Below are positions 1 through 7,047 of a stretch of 12,331 bases of DNA, piece by piece. The first letter of the stretch is position 1, and the number at the start of each line of letters is the position of its first letter. Made by a program: the position numbers and the translations under genes. Below the pieces are notes generated by a model, which was not told where the DNA came from, searched no databases, and worked only from the letters and a program-made list of their open reading frames with translations. The DNA comes from an uncultured Alphaproteobacteria bacterium (GTDB lineage: Bacteria > Pseudomonadota > Alphaproteobacteria > RF32 > CAG-239), in the NCBI GenBank assembly GCA_910585375.1, contig CAJUCZ010000036.1, forward strand, positions 1-12,331. The letters are read 5' to 3'.

Positions 1-1
1 T

Positions 2-673
2 ACGTCTTTAACGTCTTCATCCTACGGCACGAACGGTACCGACGGCTGCGAGTATACCTGTTATTACACCTGCAACCCTAACTGCCCGTCTGGCACATCA
101 ACATCAAACCCCGGAGGCTGCGGCGGGTCGACCAAAAATGGGTGCGGGGATAAAACCTGTTATTACCCATATGTCAGCTGTTGTTCGGAAACCTGTCCGT
201 CTTCTCATCCGTACAGCAATTGCGATTACGGTTATACCAGCATCACCGAAAATGAGTGCGGGACTAAAAAGTGTTATGCCTGCCGACCAGAACCGGGACC
301 TATTGTAAAAACATATTGCTCAGGAAATATGATGTATGAGGATTATAACTATGGAGGAAGCTTTATTGGTGTGATTGTAAATAACCGTATTATACGTAAA
401 GACATTGTGTATAATCGTCGTTCTAATTGTGTATCAAGCTGTACAAGCAGTGTTAAAGCTAACCTAAATTGGAGAATCCCGTCTTCTAATGAAGTGTTGG
501 AATTGCGTTGTGCCATTACAGCAATGGGGGGGCCAATTGACGATACTTACTGGTACGATGGAAATTCTGTTGACGGCGTATGGCTGTTTGGGGATCAGCG
601 AGATAATAATCCTGATAAATATGATATGTATAATGACAACAGCAATTATTGTACCTGTGTATCGGATTTGTAA
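2..673 (+). CDS. Cysteine-rich, probably exported protein (5' end outside window)
   Basis: The frame is open from base 2 to the TAA at 671-673, giving 223 residues with no start in the window, so this is the C-terminal part of a longer gene. The first ~110 residues are rich in Cys, Tyr, Gly, Ser and Asn and contain a loose repeat seen three times (CEYTCYYTC, CGDKTCYYP, CGTKKCYAC), as in disulphide-rich surface or secreted proteins. The last ~70 residues lack this pattern and contain WRIPSSNEV and a Trp/Asp/Asn-rich tail (YWYDG, GVWLFGDQ). These faintly recall the WRLPT-type motif of FISUMP/DUF1566 lectin-like domains, but I cannot confirm that. The signal peptide would lie upstream of the window. 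It is convergent with pyrG and shares a terminator with it. An ATG at 329 is in frame, but the upstream Cys repeats show it is internal. Function unknown. Confidence 0.7.
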   Translation, partial: TSLTSSSYGTNGTDGCEYTCYYTCNPNCPSGTSTSNPGGCGGSTKNGCGDKTCYYPYVSCCSETCPSSHPYSNCDYGYTSITENECGTKKCYACRPEPGPIVKTYCSGNMMYEDYNYGGSFIGVIVNNRIIRKDIVYNRRSNCVSSCTSSVKANLNWRIPSSNEVLELRCAITAMGGPIDDTYWYDGNSVDGVWLFGDQRDNNPDKYDMYNDNSNYCTCVSDL

Positions 674-678
674 AAAAG

Positions 679-711
679 AACCCCGCCTTTGTGACGGGGT
701 TATGTTTTTTT
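679..711. terminator. Bidirectional intrinsic terminator
   Basis: A 7-bp stem pairs 679-685 (AACCCCG) with 695-701 (CGGGGTT). On the plus strand it is followed by a T-run (704-711). On the minus strand it is followed by T-rich sequence over 671-678. It lies between two convergent genes, the Cys-rich protein (stop at 673) and pyrG (stop at 713), and probably ends both transcripts. Confidence 0.85.
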
Positions 712-712
712 A

Positions 713-2371
713 TTAAATCAACCGGCTTTTGTCAATAGCCGCTTTTACGAACGACACAAACAGCGGTGCCGGCGCAAAAGGTTTGGATTTTAATTCCGGA
801 TGGAACTGTACGCCGATAAACCACGGGTGGTTCGGAATTTCGACAATCTCAGGGAGTTTGCCGTCCGGAGATTTGCCTGAGATAATCATTCCGGCCTGAT
901 TCAGCTGGTTTTCATATTTCATATTGACTTCATAACGGTGACGGTGGCGTTCCGAAATCTTAGCAGCTCCATAGACTTTGCTGACCAGACTATCCGGAGC
1001 CAAAACGCATTCATAAGCGCCCAACCGCATGGTTCCGCCCAAGTCTCCGTCTTTATGGCGGATTTGTTTGGCTCCGTCTTTATCCCATTTGGTCATCAGG
1101 CCGACAACGGCTTCGCAATCTTGTCCGAATTCGGTCGTACCGGCATTGGTTACGCCGCAGACGTTGCGCATAGTTTCAATAACAGCCATTTGCATACCGA
1201 AGCAAATTCCCAAAAACGGAATTTTATTTTCACGGGCGTAACGAATAGCTTTGATTTTGCCGTCCGTACCGCGGCAGCCGAAGCCGCCAGGAACCAATAT
1301 GCCGCTGACATCGCCGAGTTGTTCGGCAACATCTTCATTTTCCAGAGCTTCCGAATCAATCCATTTGATTTTGACCTTATGTTTATTGGCAATGCCGCCG
1401 TGCGTCAGGGCTTCGCCCAAAGATTTGTAGGTATCGAGCATCTGGGTATATTTGCCGACTACCGCAATATTGACTTCCCCTTCGGGATGAGTAATCGTTT
1501 CGACGATATGTTCCCATTTGCTCAAATCCGCCGGTTTGCTGTCTATGCCGAAGTATTTGCAGACCTGAGCGTCCATGCCTTCATGAGAATAAGCCAGAGG
1601 AACGGCATAAATACTTTTGGCATCAAGCGCGGCAATGACGTTTTCTTCTTTAATGTTACAGAACATGGCGATTTTGCGTTTTTCGTTCTGCGGGATTTCT
1701 ATCTGCGAGCGGCAGAGCAGCATATCAGGCTGAATTCCGTATTCCTGCAATTGTTTGACCGAGTGCTGGGTCGGTTTGGTTTTCAGTTCGCCGGAAGCAT
1801 TAATAAACGGCAGCAGCGTGACATGGATAAACATGACGCGGTCGCGCCCCAAATCATAAGAAGTCTGGCGGATGGCTTCCAGAAACGGCTGACCTTCAAT
1901 ATCACCGACCGTACCGCCGATTTCGCACAACACAAAATCTTCATCATGAATGTCTGATTTGATAAATTCTTTAATCTCATTTGTCACATGCGGAATAACC
2001 TGAATTGTGGCGCCGAGGTAATCGCCGTGACGTTCTTTGTCCAAAACGCGCTGATAAATTTTGCCGGAAGTGACGCTGTCGGTTTTGTGGCAGGATATGC
2101 CGGCAAAGCGTTCATAATGCCCTAAGTCCAGATCGGTTTCGGCACCGTCGTCGGTTACAAAAACTTCACCGTGCTGATAGGGGCTCATTGTTCCGGGGTC
2201 TACGTTCAGATAAGGATCAAGCTTGCGCATTCTGACTTTAAAGCCACGCGCCTGCAGCGTTGCCGCCAGAGAAGCTGAGGCCAGACCTTTTCCCAGAGAG
2301 GAAACCACGCCGCCGGTAATGAAGATAAATTTTGTTTTCGGATTTAAATTTGCTTGGGTGTTATCAGACAT
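713..2371 (-). CDS. pyrG: CTP synthase (glutamine-hydrolysing)
   Basis: This enzyme converts UTP to CTP using ATP and ammonia released from glutamine, the last step of de novo pyrimidine nucleotide synthesis in the cytoplasm. The 552-aa length is normal for the family. The N-terminal synthase domain (about 1-280) opens with FIFITGGVVSSLGKG at residues 15-29, the family's P-loop. The C-terminal class I glutamine amidotransferase domain contains LGICFGMQ with the nucleophile Cys390, and the FHPEL motif of its His/Glu pair near the end. The start at 2371 is supported by an AAGGAAG ribosome binding site (2376-2382) a few bases upstream. It is the last gene of a minus-strand tpiA-secG-pyrG group, an order common in Alphaproteobacteria. 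The long plus-strand open frame at 938-1957 is its antisense shadow. Confidence 0.98.
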   Translation of the reverse strand: MSDNTQANLNPKTKFIFITGGVVSSLGKGLASASLAATLQARGFKVRMRKLDPYLNVDPGTMSPYQHGEVFVTDDGAETDLDLGHYERFAGISCHKTDSVTSGKIYQRVLDKERHGDYLGATIQVIPHVTNEIKEFIKSDIHDEDFVLCEIGGTVGDIEGQPFLEAIRQTSYDLGRDRVMFIHVTLLPFINASGELKTKPTQHSVKQLQEYGIQPDMLLCRSQIEIPQNEKRKIAMFCNIKEENVIAALDAKSIYAVPLAYSHEGMDAQVCKYFGIDSKPADLSKWEHIVETITHPEGEVNIAVVGKYTQMLDTYKSLGEALTHGGIANKHKVKIKWIDSEALENEDVAEQLGDVSGILVPGGFGCRGTDGKIKAIRYARENKIPFLGICFGMQMAVIETMRNVCGVTNAGTTEFGQDCEAVVGLMTKWDKDGAKQIRHKDGDLGGTMRLGAYECVLAPDSLVSKVYGAAKISERHRHRYEVNMKYENQLNQAGMIISGKSPDGKLPEIVEIPNHPWFIGVQFHPELKSKPFAPAPLFVSFVKAAIDKSRLI

Positions 2372-2418
2372 TTTTCTTCCTTATTTGAACATATTAACTT
2401 GTGCTTTTTAAAGTGACA

Positions 2419-2443
2419 AAGGCGCTGTCGGAACAAGCGCCTT
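2419..2443. terminator. Hairpin between secG and pyrG, possible terminator or attenuator
   Basis: A perfect 8-bp inverted repeat pairs 2419-2426 (AAGGCGCT) with 2436-2443 (AGCGCCTT) around a 9-nt loop. The better T-rich tract follows on the plus strand, where no gene needs terminating. On the minus strand, the direction of transcription, the tail (TTGTCACTTT) is weak. It may give partial termination after secG or an attenuation point before pyrG. Confidence 0.45.
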
Positions 2444-2464
2444 ATTTTTATTGTCTTTTTTCAT

Positions 2465-2797
2465 TTATTTACCTGCTGCAGGAACTTCAGGAGCCTTATC
2501 AGCCTCTGTTGCCTGTACAGGAACAGTCTGCTCTATCGAATCGATCAGCGACTTTTTAGGCGCGCTGTGCCCTTTATAATAAAGAGACAGAGAAATACTG
2601 GTGATAATGAAAATTGTTGCAAGAATTGCGGTCAGACGGGTCAGAAAGTTTCCGGTTCCGCGGGCGCTTAAAAAGCTGCTGGCGCCGGAACCGCCGCCAA
2701 GGCCGTCCAAAGCACCGCCTTCAGAACGTTGCAATAAGATGATGGCAACCAGAAAGATTGCGACCAACAAGTGAATTACGAGTAAAATTGTTCCCAT
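2465..2797 (-). CDS. secG: Preprotein translocase subunit SecG
   Basis: SecG is the small inner-membrane partner of SecY and SecE in the Sec translocon and eases SecA-driven export. The 110-aa product begins MGTILLVIHLLVAIFLVAIILLQ, the first membrane helix. A Gly/Ser-rich loop follows (GALDGLGGGSGASSFLSARG, a family hallmark), then FLTRLTAILATIFIITSISL, the second helix. The tail is Ala/Pro/Glu-rich and extends past the usual core, as often seen in alphaproteobacterial SecG. The frame stays open to 2857, but I chose the ATG at 2797: it has a strong GAAAGGAAG site just upstream (about 2801-2809), the protein motif begins there, and an earlier start would overlap tpiA. It lies 16 bp after the tpiA stop and is probably co-transcribed with it. 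Confidence 0.95.
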   Translation of the reverse strand: MGTILLVIHLLVAIFLVAIILLQRSEGGALDGLGGGSGASSFLSARGTGNFLTRLTAILATIFIITSISLSLYYKGHSAPKKSLIDSIEQTVPVQATEADKAPEVPAAGK

Positions 2798-2813
2798 GTT
2801 TCTTCCTTTCCGA

Positions 2814-3578
2814 TTAGCAGCAGCCGGCGTTTTTGGCAATAGAGATAAAATCTTCAACCTTCAGGCTGGCACCGCCGATGAGCGCGCCGTCGACATCGGG
2901 CAAAGACAGAAATTCTTTGGCATTGGCGGGTTTGACCGAACCGCCGTACAAAATGCGCATTTTATTGGCATTGCCTTTGCCGAGCTTTTTAGCCAAAACT
3001 TTGCGTACGGCAGCATGAACTTCCTCAACATCCTGCGCCGTCGGGGTTTTGCCCGTTCCGATAGCCCAGACAGGTTCATAAGCGATGACGGTATTGGAGG
3101 CATCGGCATTGTCGGGAACGGAACCCAGAATCTGAGAAGAGCAAACGTCAATGGTTTTGCCCGAATCGCGTTGTTCCAAGGTTTCGCCGATGCAGATAAC
3201 GGCTTTCAGTCCGGCTTCATAAGCGGCAACGGCTTTTTTGTTAATCAGTTCGTTGCTTTCATTATGGTCGGCACGTCTCTCGGAATGGCCGAGAATCACA
3301 TATTGGCAGCCGGCGTCTTTGAGCATGGCCGGGCTGACATCGCCGGTATGCGCACCCTTAACGTTGAAATGGGCGTCTTGCGCACCGAGAGCAACCTTGG
3401 CGCCGCGCAGGGCTTTTTTAACGGTTGTCAGCAGCGTAAACGGCGGACACACCAGAAATTCGCAGGAGGGTTTGCTCATTTTTTTTACTTCGGCGGCAAT
3501 TCCTTTTGCCAATTCAGTACCTTCGGCCAGCAGGCAGTTCATTTTCCAGTTGCCGGCAATCATTTTTTTTCTTGCCAT
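2814..3578 (-). CDS. tpiA: Triosephosphate isomerase
   Basis: This cytoplasmic TIM-barrel enzyme interconverts dihydroxyacetone phosphate and glyceraldehyde 3-phosphate in glycolysis and gluconeogenesis. The 254-aa length is standard. Visible signatures are GNWKMN with catalytic Lys12, LGHSERR with catalytic His98, AYEPVWAIGTG with catalytic Glu168 followed by the flexible loop 6 region, and the phosphate-binding YGGSVKP near the C-terminus. The start at 3578 has an AGAGG site (3589-3593) 10 nt upstream. It is the first gene of the minus-strand group with secG and pyrG and is divergent from the foldase gene at 3760. The open frame on the opposite strand (2796-3659) is an antisense shadow. Confidence 0.98.
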   Translation of the reverse strand: MARKKMIAGNWKMNCLLAEGTELAKGIAAEVKKMSKPSCEFLVCPPFTLLTTVKKALRGAKVALGAQDAHFNVKGAHTGDVSPAMLKDAGCQYVILGHSERRADHNESNELINKKAVAAYEAGLKAVICIGETLEQRDSGKTIDVCSSQILGSVPDNADASNTVIAYEPVWAIGTGKTPTAQDVEEVHAAVRKVLAKKLGKGNANKMRILYGGSVKPANAKEFLSLPDVDGALIGGASLKVEDFISIAKNAGCC

Positions 3579-3641
3579 AATTTGTTTTCCTCTTCAAATT
3601 TTATTAAAAATTTTCAATTTGCTTTCCTTTTAGCACAGCAA

Positions 3642-3673
3642 ATTATATTTTTCCAGTAGAAAAAACTTTTCAA
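3642..3673 (-). promoter_or_regulatory. Possible promoter of tpiA-secG-pyrG
   Basis: On the minus strand a perfect TATAAT (3642-3647) lies about 60 bp upstream of the tpiA start. A TTGAAA at 3668-3673 could be the -35 box, but the 20-bp spacer is longer than the usual 16-18. The -10 box is convincing and the -35 is not. Confidence 0.45.
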
Positions 3674-3690
3674 CACTAATATTTATACGA

Positions 3691-3720
3691 TTGCATATAT
3701 TATTAAAATTGCATTATAAT
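3691..3720 (+). promoter_or_regulatory. Sigma-70-type promoter of the PpiD-like gene
   Basis: TTGCAT (3691-3696) and TATAAT (3715-3720) are separated by 18 bp. Transcription would begin near 3727, about 33 bp before the ATG at 3760. The surrounding sequence is very AT-rich. Together with the minus-strand TATAAT at 3642-3647 it makes this a divergent promoter region. Confidence 0.7.
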
Positions 3721-3759
3721 TGCGCCAGCTTAATTAATATATAAATAAGGTCAGAAAAA

Positions 3760-5640
3760 ATGATTGGAAAAATTAGAAGTATTCAGGACTCTTGGGTGAT
3801 GAAGCTGATTTTGATTCTTACGGCCCTGAGTTTTATGTCCCTCTTCGGCGTCTCCGGCTATTATGCCACGGCGGCCAACAACAAGCCGGTGATTAAGGTA
3901 GACGATATTGAGATTACCCAAAGCCAGATTATGAACGAACTGAACAGCGAACTCCAAAAAGCCAAGTCTTTGTTCGGCGAGAATCTGGACGTCAATGAAA
4001 ATATCCGCAACGCCTTGTTGCAGGGGATTATCCAAAAAGAGCTTTCCAATGCCATTTTGCAAAAAACGGCTCAGGACAACAATGTTTATATCAGTGACGA
4101 GCTGATTAAGAAGATTATTTCTTCCCAGCCTGAGTTTATGGACGAGAACGGCAAATTCAGCGTTCAGCGGATGCGCCGGATTTTGGCCTCGGTCGGTATG
4201 AGCGAGCAGGAATATATTCAGTCACTGCGCCGTGATATTGAGAAAATCCACCTTGTTTACAATATGGTGGACGGCGTTACCGTACCCGAATTTATGGCTG
4301 ATTATCAATATAAGCTTGATAATCAGAAAAAAGTTTTCAAATTTATCAATATTGATCCGGAACAGATGAAAATTGACCGCAAAATTTCGCAAGACGAGAT
4401 TGAGCAGTATTACAACGATTTTGCCGCCCAATTCATTGAACCGGAGAATCGGGATGTTTCTTTCATCAGCATTTCCAGTGCCGATGCCGCCGGAAAGGTT
4501 TTGATTTCCGATGAAGACATCAAAGCCTATTATAACGAAAACATCAAACAGTTTGAAGTTCCGGAAAGCAGAAACATTCTGCAAATGGTCTTTTCAAACA
4601 AAGATGACGCAGAAAAAGCTTATGCCCAATTGAAAAACGGCGCGGATTTTTATGCTGTTGCCAAGAAAGAGGCTAATCAGGACAAAGCCGCCACGGAGCT
4701 TGGTTTTGTGGAAAAAGACATGCTTATCGGCAATATGGGCGATGTGATGTTCAGCCTGAAGAAAGGCGAGATTTCCGAACCGGAAGAATCCGAATACGGC
4801 TGGCATATCATGAAAGTGGCTGACATCCGCCCGATGCAGAAGACATCTTGGGAAAAAGCCAAGGCTAAAATTGTTGAGGTTTTGCGCCGCGAGCAGTCTG
4901 ATGAAGCTGCCGGCGACCTGATTGCAAAAATTGAAGACGAAGCCGGTGCAGGAAAATCTTTGGCCGAAATAGCAAAAGGCCTGAACGTACCACTTTTGAA
5001 AGTTGAAGGGCTGCAGGAAGACGGTAAAGCCAAGACGATGCCAAAGAGTTTTGAAAAGCTTGTGGCTTCACCTGATTTTATTGATGCGGCATTTTCTTAT
5101 AATCAGGATGAAACCAGTCAGGCGGTTGAGACTGATGACGGTTTTGTCTTTGTTAATGTTGACAAGATTACGGAACCGCACCAGAAAGCCATGGACGAGG
5201 TTGTGCCGGAGATTGAAAAGATTTGGGCCGGCAATGAAAAGAACGCCATTGCACAGGAAGTTGTCAACGATGTACTTCATGACGTGGAAAACGGTGATAA
5301 GATTGAAGACGTAGCCAGACGTTTCGGACTGAAGCTTCAGACGACGGCTCCGTTAAAAAAATCTGACACATTTGACGGTTTCTCCGCCCTGCAAATGCAG
5401 GAACTGTTCAGAGAGAACATCGGAACGCCGAAAGTCATCGGCGATGACATGCGTCAGGTGATTGTGGTACCGGTAAAAGTTATTAACAGTTCGGACAAGC
5501 TGACAGAAAGCGAGAAAAAAGACATTTTGCGCAAGGCACAATTTGAGACCTCGCAGGAAATGGCTCAACAGCTGATTAATGATTACGGTTCAAACTACCG
5601 GATTAAGATTAAATATAAGGCCGTTGGCATTATAGACTAA
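3760..5640 (+). CDS. ppiD: Periplasmic PpiD/SurA-like peptidyl-prolyl isomerase, membrane-anchored
   Basis: The 626-aa length matches PpiD, an inner-membrane-anchored foldase that helps newly exported proteins fold as they leave the Sec translocon. A single N-terminal membrane segment (about residues 13-37, LILILTALSFMSLFGVSGYY) follows a short basic cytoplasmic start. A SurA-N-like helical region comes next (about 45-200), with the typical opening KVDDIEITQSQI. A parvulin/PpiC rotamase domain lies at about 265-355 (ILQMVF, LGFVEKDMLIG, MFSLKKGEISEP, YGWHIMKV). The rest is a second, less conserved PpiC-like region and a C-terminal helix. A weak AAGG lies upstream of the ATG. It is divergent from tpiA, as in many alphaproteobacteria. 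The name ppiD rests on architecture; residue-level proof of isomerase activity is not available here. Confidence 0.88.
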   Translation: MIGKIRSIQDSWVMKLILILTALSFMSLFGVSGYYATAANNKPVIKVDDIEITQSQIMNELNSELQKAKSLFGENLDVNENIRNALLQGIIQKELSNAILQKTAQDNNVYISDELIKKIISSQPEFMDENGKFSVQRMRRILASVGMSEQEYIQSLRRDIEKIHLVYNMVDGVTVPEFMADYQYKLDNQKKVFKFINIDPEQMKIDRKISQDEIEQYYNDFAAQFIEPENRDVSFISISSADAAGKVLISDEDIKAYYNENIKQFEVPESRNILQMVFSNKDDAEKAYAQLKNGADFYAVAKKEANQDKAATELGFVEKDMLIGNMGDVMFSLKKGEISEPEESEYGWHIMKVADIRPMQKTSWEKAKAKIVEVLRREQSDEAAGDLIAKIEDEAGAGKSLAEIAKGLNVPLLKVEGLQEDGKAKTMPKSFEKLVASPDFIDAAFSYNQDETSQAVETDDGFVFVNVDKITEPHQKAMDEVVPEIEKIWAGNEKNAIAQEVVNDVLHDVENGDKIEDVARRFGLKLQTTAPLKKSDTFDGFSALQMQELFRENIGTPKVIGDDMRQVIVVPVKVINSSDKLTESEKKDILRKAQFETSQEMAQQLINDYGSNYRIKIKYKAVGIID

Positions 5641-5647
5641 CCTTGGA

Positions 5648-5680
5648 TAAAGCCCTGCCCCGAGCGGGGCTTTATTTTTT
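5648..5680 (+). terminator. Intrinsic terminator of the PpiD-like gene
   Basis: A GC-rich hairpin (AAAGCCC ... GGGGCTTT, 5649-5673) is followed by ATTTTTT, starting 8 bp after the stop codon of the foldase gene. Confidence 0.88.
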
Positions 5681-5691
5681 GTAAAAAACGC

Positions 5692-5719
5692 TTGCCAAAT
5701 AAAATTATTTGGTTATGGT
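5692..5719 (+). promoter_or_regulatory. Probable tRNA-Pro promoter with an internal palindrome
   Basis: TTGCCA (5692-5697) and TATGGT (5714-5719) are 16 bp apart, and the tRNA begins 19 bp after the -10 box. The spacer holds a near-perfect 18-bp palindrome at 5695-5712 (CCAAATAA, AA, TTATTTGG), which could be an operator or simply a feature of AT-rich spacer DNA. Confidence 0.5.
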
Positions 5720-5737
5720 ATTGGTGTTTGGTTGAAT

Positions 5738-5814
5738 CGGGGTATGGCTCAGCCTGGTAGAGCGCTTGCTTTGGGAGCAAGATGTCGTGGGTTCGAATCC
5801 CGCTGCCCCGACCA
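5738..5814 (+). tRNA. tRNA-Pro (anticodon UGG)
   Basis: The 77-nt gene folds as a complete cloverleaf. The acceptor stem pairs 5738-5744 (CGGGGTA) with 5804-5810 (TGCCCCG, one T-G pair). The anticodon stem CTTGC/GCAAG encloses the loop TTTGGGA with anticodon TGG. The T-arm contains GTTCGAATC. The discriminator base is A5811 and CCA is encoded at 5812-5814. It reads codons CCA and CCG and likely other Pro codons. It marks the left edge of the DGR cassette. Confidence 0.97.
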
Positions 5815-5815
5815 A

Positions 5816-5846
5816 TAAAAAGGGTGCATGAAGTGCACCCTTTTTT
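5816..5846 (+). terminator. Intrinsic terminator after tRNA-Pro
   Basis: A perfect stem (AAAGGGTGCA / TGCACCCTTT) with loop TGAAG is flanked by an A-run and followed by a T-run ending at 5846. It begins two bases after the tRNA's CCA and insulates the cassette from tRNA transcription. Confidence 0.92.
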
Positions 5847-5923
5847 GTGGTTTCGGAAAGCCGATGACCGGTAAGGCCGGCAGCGTTCAATTTACTCAGT
5901 GCCGCGGAAAAATCCGACGTTTA

Positions 5924-6008
5924 TATAATCTTTTTTTTAGTTCATTTCAGAAAGCTGTTCAGCAGCCGGTTGTTTTTTATTGCTTGTTTTATTTATTCGT
6001 TATATCTT
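5924..6008 (+). promoter_or_regulatory. Candidate promoters for the avd-TR-RT transcript
   Basis: The gene-free stretch 5847-6032 is AT-rich and holds two possible promoters. One is a perfect TATAAT at 5924-5929 with no recognisable -35. The other is TTGCTT (5980-5985) with TATCTT (6003-6008) at 17-bp spacing, which would start transcription near 6015. I cannot choose between them by eye. Nothing else is apparent in this stretch. Confidence 0.35.
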
Positions 6009-6032
6009 ATTTTATCTTTATTCAGAAAGGGC

Positions 6033-6635
6033 ATGATTTTGCAGGGGTATAATTTAAGCCGCAATAAGAGTTTACGGCTTCCGAAGATTATAGAGAACGA
6101 AGCTGGTGTTCTTAATACCATGGACGATTTGTTTGCAACACGTCAGGCATCGGCTCTGGCAGCAGACAAGAAATTTCCGAAAAAGATTGTTGACAGAGAA
6201 GAAAACGATTATGACGCCGAGTTGGAGAGGGTTTTGAAACTGCCTGAAAGCGCAAGTGAGCTGGTTGTGATTACCAAGGCGAAAAAACTCGGCGCTTATA
6301 CGATTGCGATAACGGCCAAGTCGCCGGCAAAGTTTCGCGGCGTGTTTGTCAGCCGAATGCAGAATTTTTGTCTTGACGCCGTGCAAAATATGCTGAATGC
6401 CAATTTTATCCGCGCGGAAGACGAGAAAAGCAAAGAACAGCGGGAAAAGTTTCAGGCAGATGCAATTATCTGCTTGAAAATGCTGGCATATATTGCCATG
6501 GTGGCGGAGAACGCCGGTTGTATTTTGAAAAGACAATACAAACAAATTGCATTACAAGCCGGTGAAACAATAAATCTGGCTCTGGCCTGGAAAAAGAGCG
6601 ATGATGAAAAATGGAGGAATAAGAAAGAGATTTAA
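6033..6635 (+). CDS. avd: Avd-like DGR accessory protein (four-helix bundle) with N-terminal extension
   Basis: Avd is a small basic four-helix-bundle protein that binds the DGR reverse transcriptase and template RNA and is needed for mutagenic retrohoming. Residues ~74-190 match this family by eye: ELVVITKAKKLGAYT, then a KSPAKFRGVFVSRMQN helix, a long amphipathic helix (CLKMLAYIAMVAE), and the closing INLALAWKKSD. The context immediately before a TR and DGR-type RT supports the call. The 200-aa length exceeds the usual ~110-130; the first ~70 residues form an extension I do not recognise. The start is uncertain. The frame is open from an ATG at 5970, but that would add a hydrophobic stretch overlapping promoter-like DNA. 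ATG 6033 follows AGAAAGG very closely (2 nt). ATG 6120 would give a 171-aa protein without a clear ribosome binding site. Confidence 0.8.
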   Translation: MILQGYNLSRNKSLRLPKIIENEAGVLNTMDDLFATRQASALAADKKFPKKIVDREENDYDAELERVLKLPESASELVVITKAKKLGAYTIAITAKSPAKFRGVFVSRMQNFCLDAVQNMLNANFIRAEDEKSKEQREKFQADAIICLKMLAYIAMVAENAGCILKRQYKQIALQAGETINLALAWKKSDDEKWRNKKEI

Positions 6636-6649
6636 AACCGAAAGGTTTT
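6634..6649 (+). promoter_or_regulatory. GAAA-tetraloop hairpin upstream of the template repeat
   Basis: AAAACC (6634-6639), GAAA, GGTTTT (6644-6649) forms a perfect 6-bp stem capped by a GNRA tetraloop. It overlaps the avd stop codon and ends 27 nt before the TR. There is no T-run after it, so it is more likely a structural element of the TR RNA than a terminator. Confidence 0.45.
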
Positions 6650-6676
6650 GAATGAGGGAAGACTTGTAAATGCCTT

Positions 6677-6787
6677 ATTTGGTCGGCGTCCGCTAATAAT
6701 AACGGGAATGTTCGCACCGTGAATAATAACGGAAACAAGAACTATAATAACCCCAATAAACGAAAGGACGCCGTTCGGCCCGATTTG
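6677..6787 (+). repeat. DGR template repeat (TR)
   Basis: This 111-bp non-coding repeat matches 8318-8428 in the target gene without gaps (constant offset 1641). By hand count it has 38 adenines, and 20 of the 23 TR/VR mismatches fall on them. The centre is a run of AAY codons (12 AAT/AAC triplets in the target's reading frame), the usual TR design because randomising the adenines of AAY gives many amino acids and no stop codons. The ends are unchanged in the VR: 21 bp at the left (6677-6697) and 19 bp of GC-rich sequence at the right (6764-6782), the latter suiting an IMH*-type cDNA initiation region. The TR is transcribed, copied by the RT with errors at A, and the cDNA replaces the VR. Confidence 0.96.
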
Positions 6788-7047
6788 CTTTTGAAGGGAA
6801 ACATAAAAATTGCGTCAGGCAAAGCCGCAAGTTTCCGGAAAACAAGCCTGTTTACGGTTTTTATGCAAGAACCGTCCGTGCTGAAAGCAAAGGAAGTTTT
6901 CTCTTTTCCGGCCGCTGCGGGGGAATATACCATGCGGAGGAAGAAACAAAAACAGCAAATGTTTTATGAAATACCACATACGTTGACGCAGTTTTGTTTT
7001 AATGTATTATCGGGTATTTCTTTTTTTATCCGGAGATAAGACAACGC
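6788..7047 (+). ncRNA. DGR spacer RNA between TR and reverse transcriptase
   Basis: These 260 bp hold no convincing gene. In studied DGRs the RNA just downstream of the TR binds the RT-Avd complex and primes cDNA synthesis, and this segment is in the matching place. Possible stems are TTGC...GCAA at 6810-6830 enclosing GGC-AAA-GCC, and ACGGTT (6854-6859) with AACCGT (6870-6875). The TR reading frame stays open by chance to 7039, but the translation has no protein-like character and no start signal. RNA boundaries cannot be set from sequence alone. Confidence 0.5.

Noticed and set aside
938..1957. 339-aa open frame on the plus strand
   Set aside because: It lies wholly antisense to pyrG, whose product is a full-length, motif-complete CTP synthase. 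The translation is low-quality and Phe-rich, as expected of a shadow frame.
2796..3659. 287-aa open frame on the plus strand
   Set aside because: It is antisense to tpiA, which has all its catalytic motifs, and it has no ribosome binding site.
5791..5814. attL/attR pair formed by the tRNA-Pro 3' end
   Set aside because: No copy of this segment was found downstream. The shared GTTCGAATC in tRNA-Arg is only the universal T-arm.
5970..6032. N-terminal hydrophobic stretch of the avd frame (start ATG at 5970) as a signal or membrane segment
   Set aside because: It overlaps promoter-like AT-rich DNA and has no ribosome binding site, and Avd proteins are cytoplasmic.
6719..7039. 106-aa open frame starting in the TR
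   Set aside because: The TR part is open because it mirrors the target's reading frame. The rest has no protein-like composition, and there is no start signal; it is spacer RNA.
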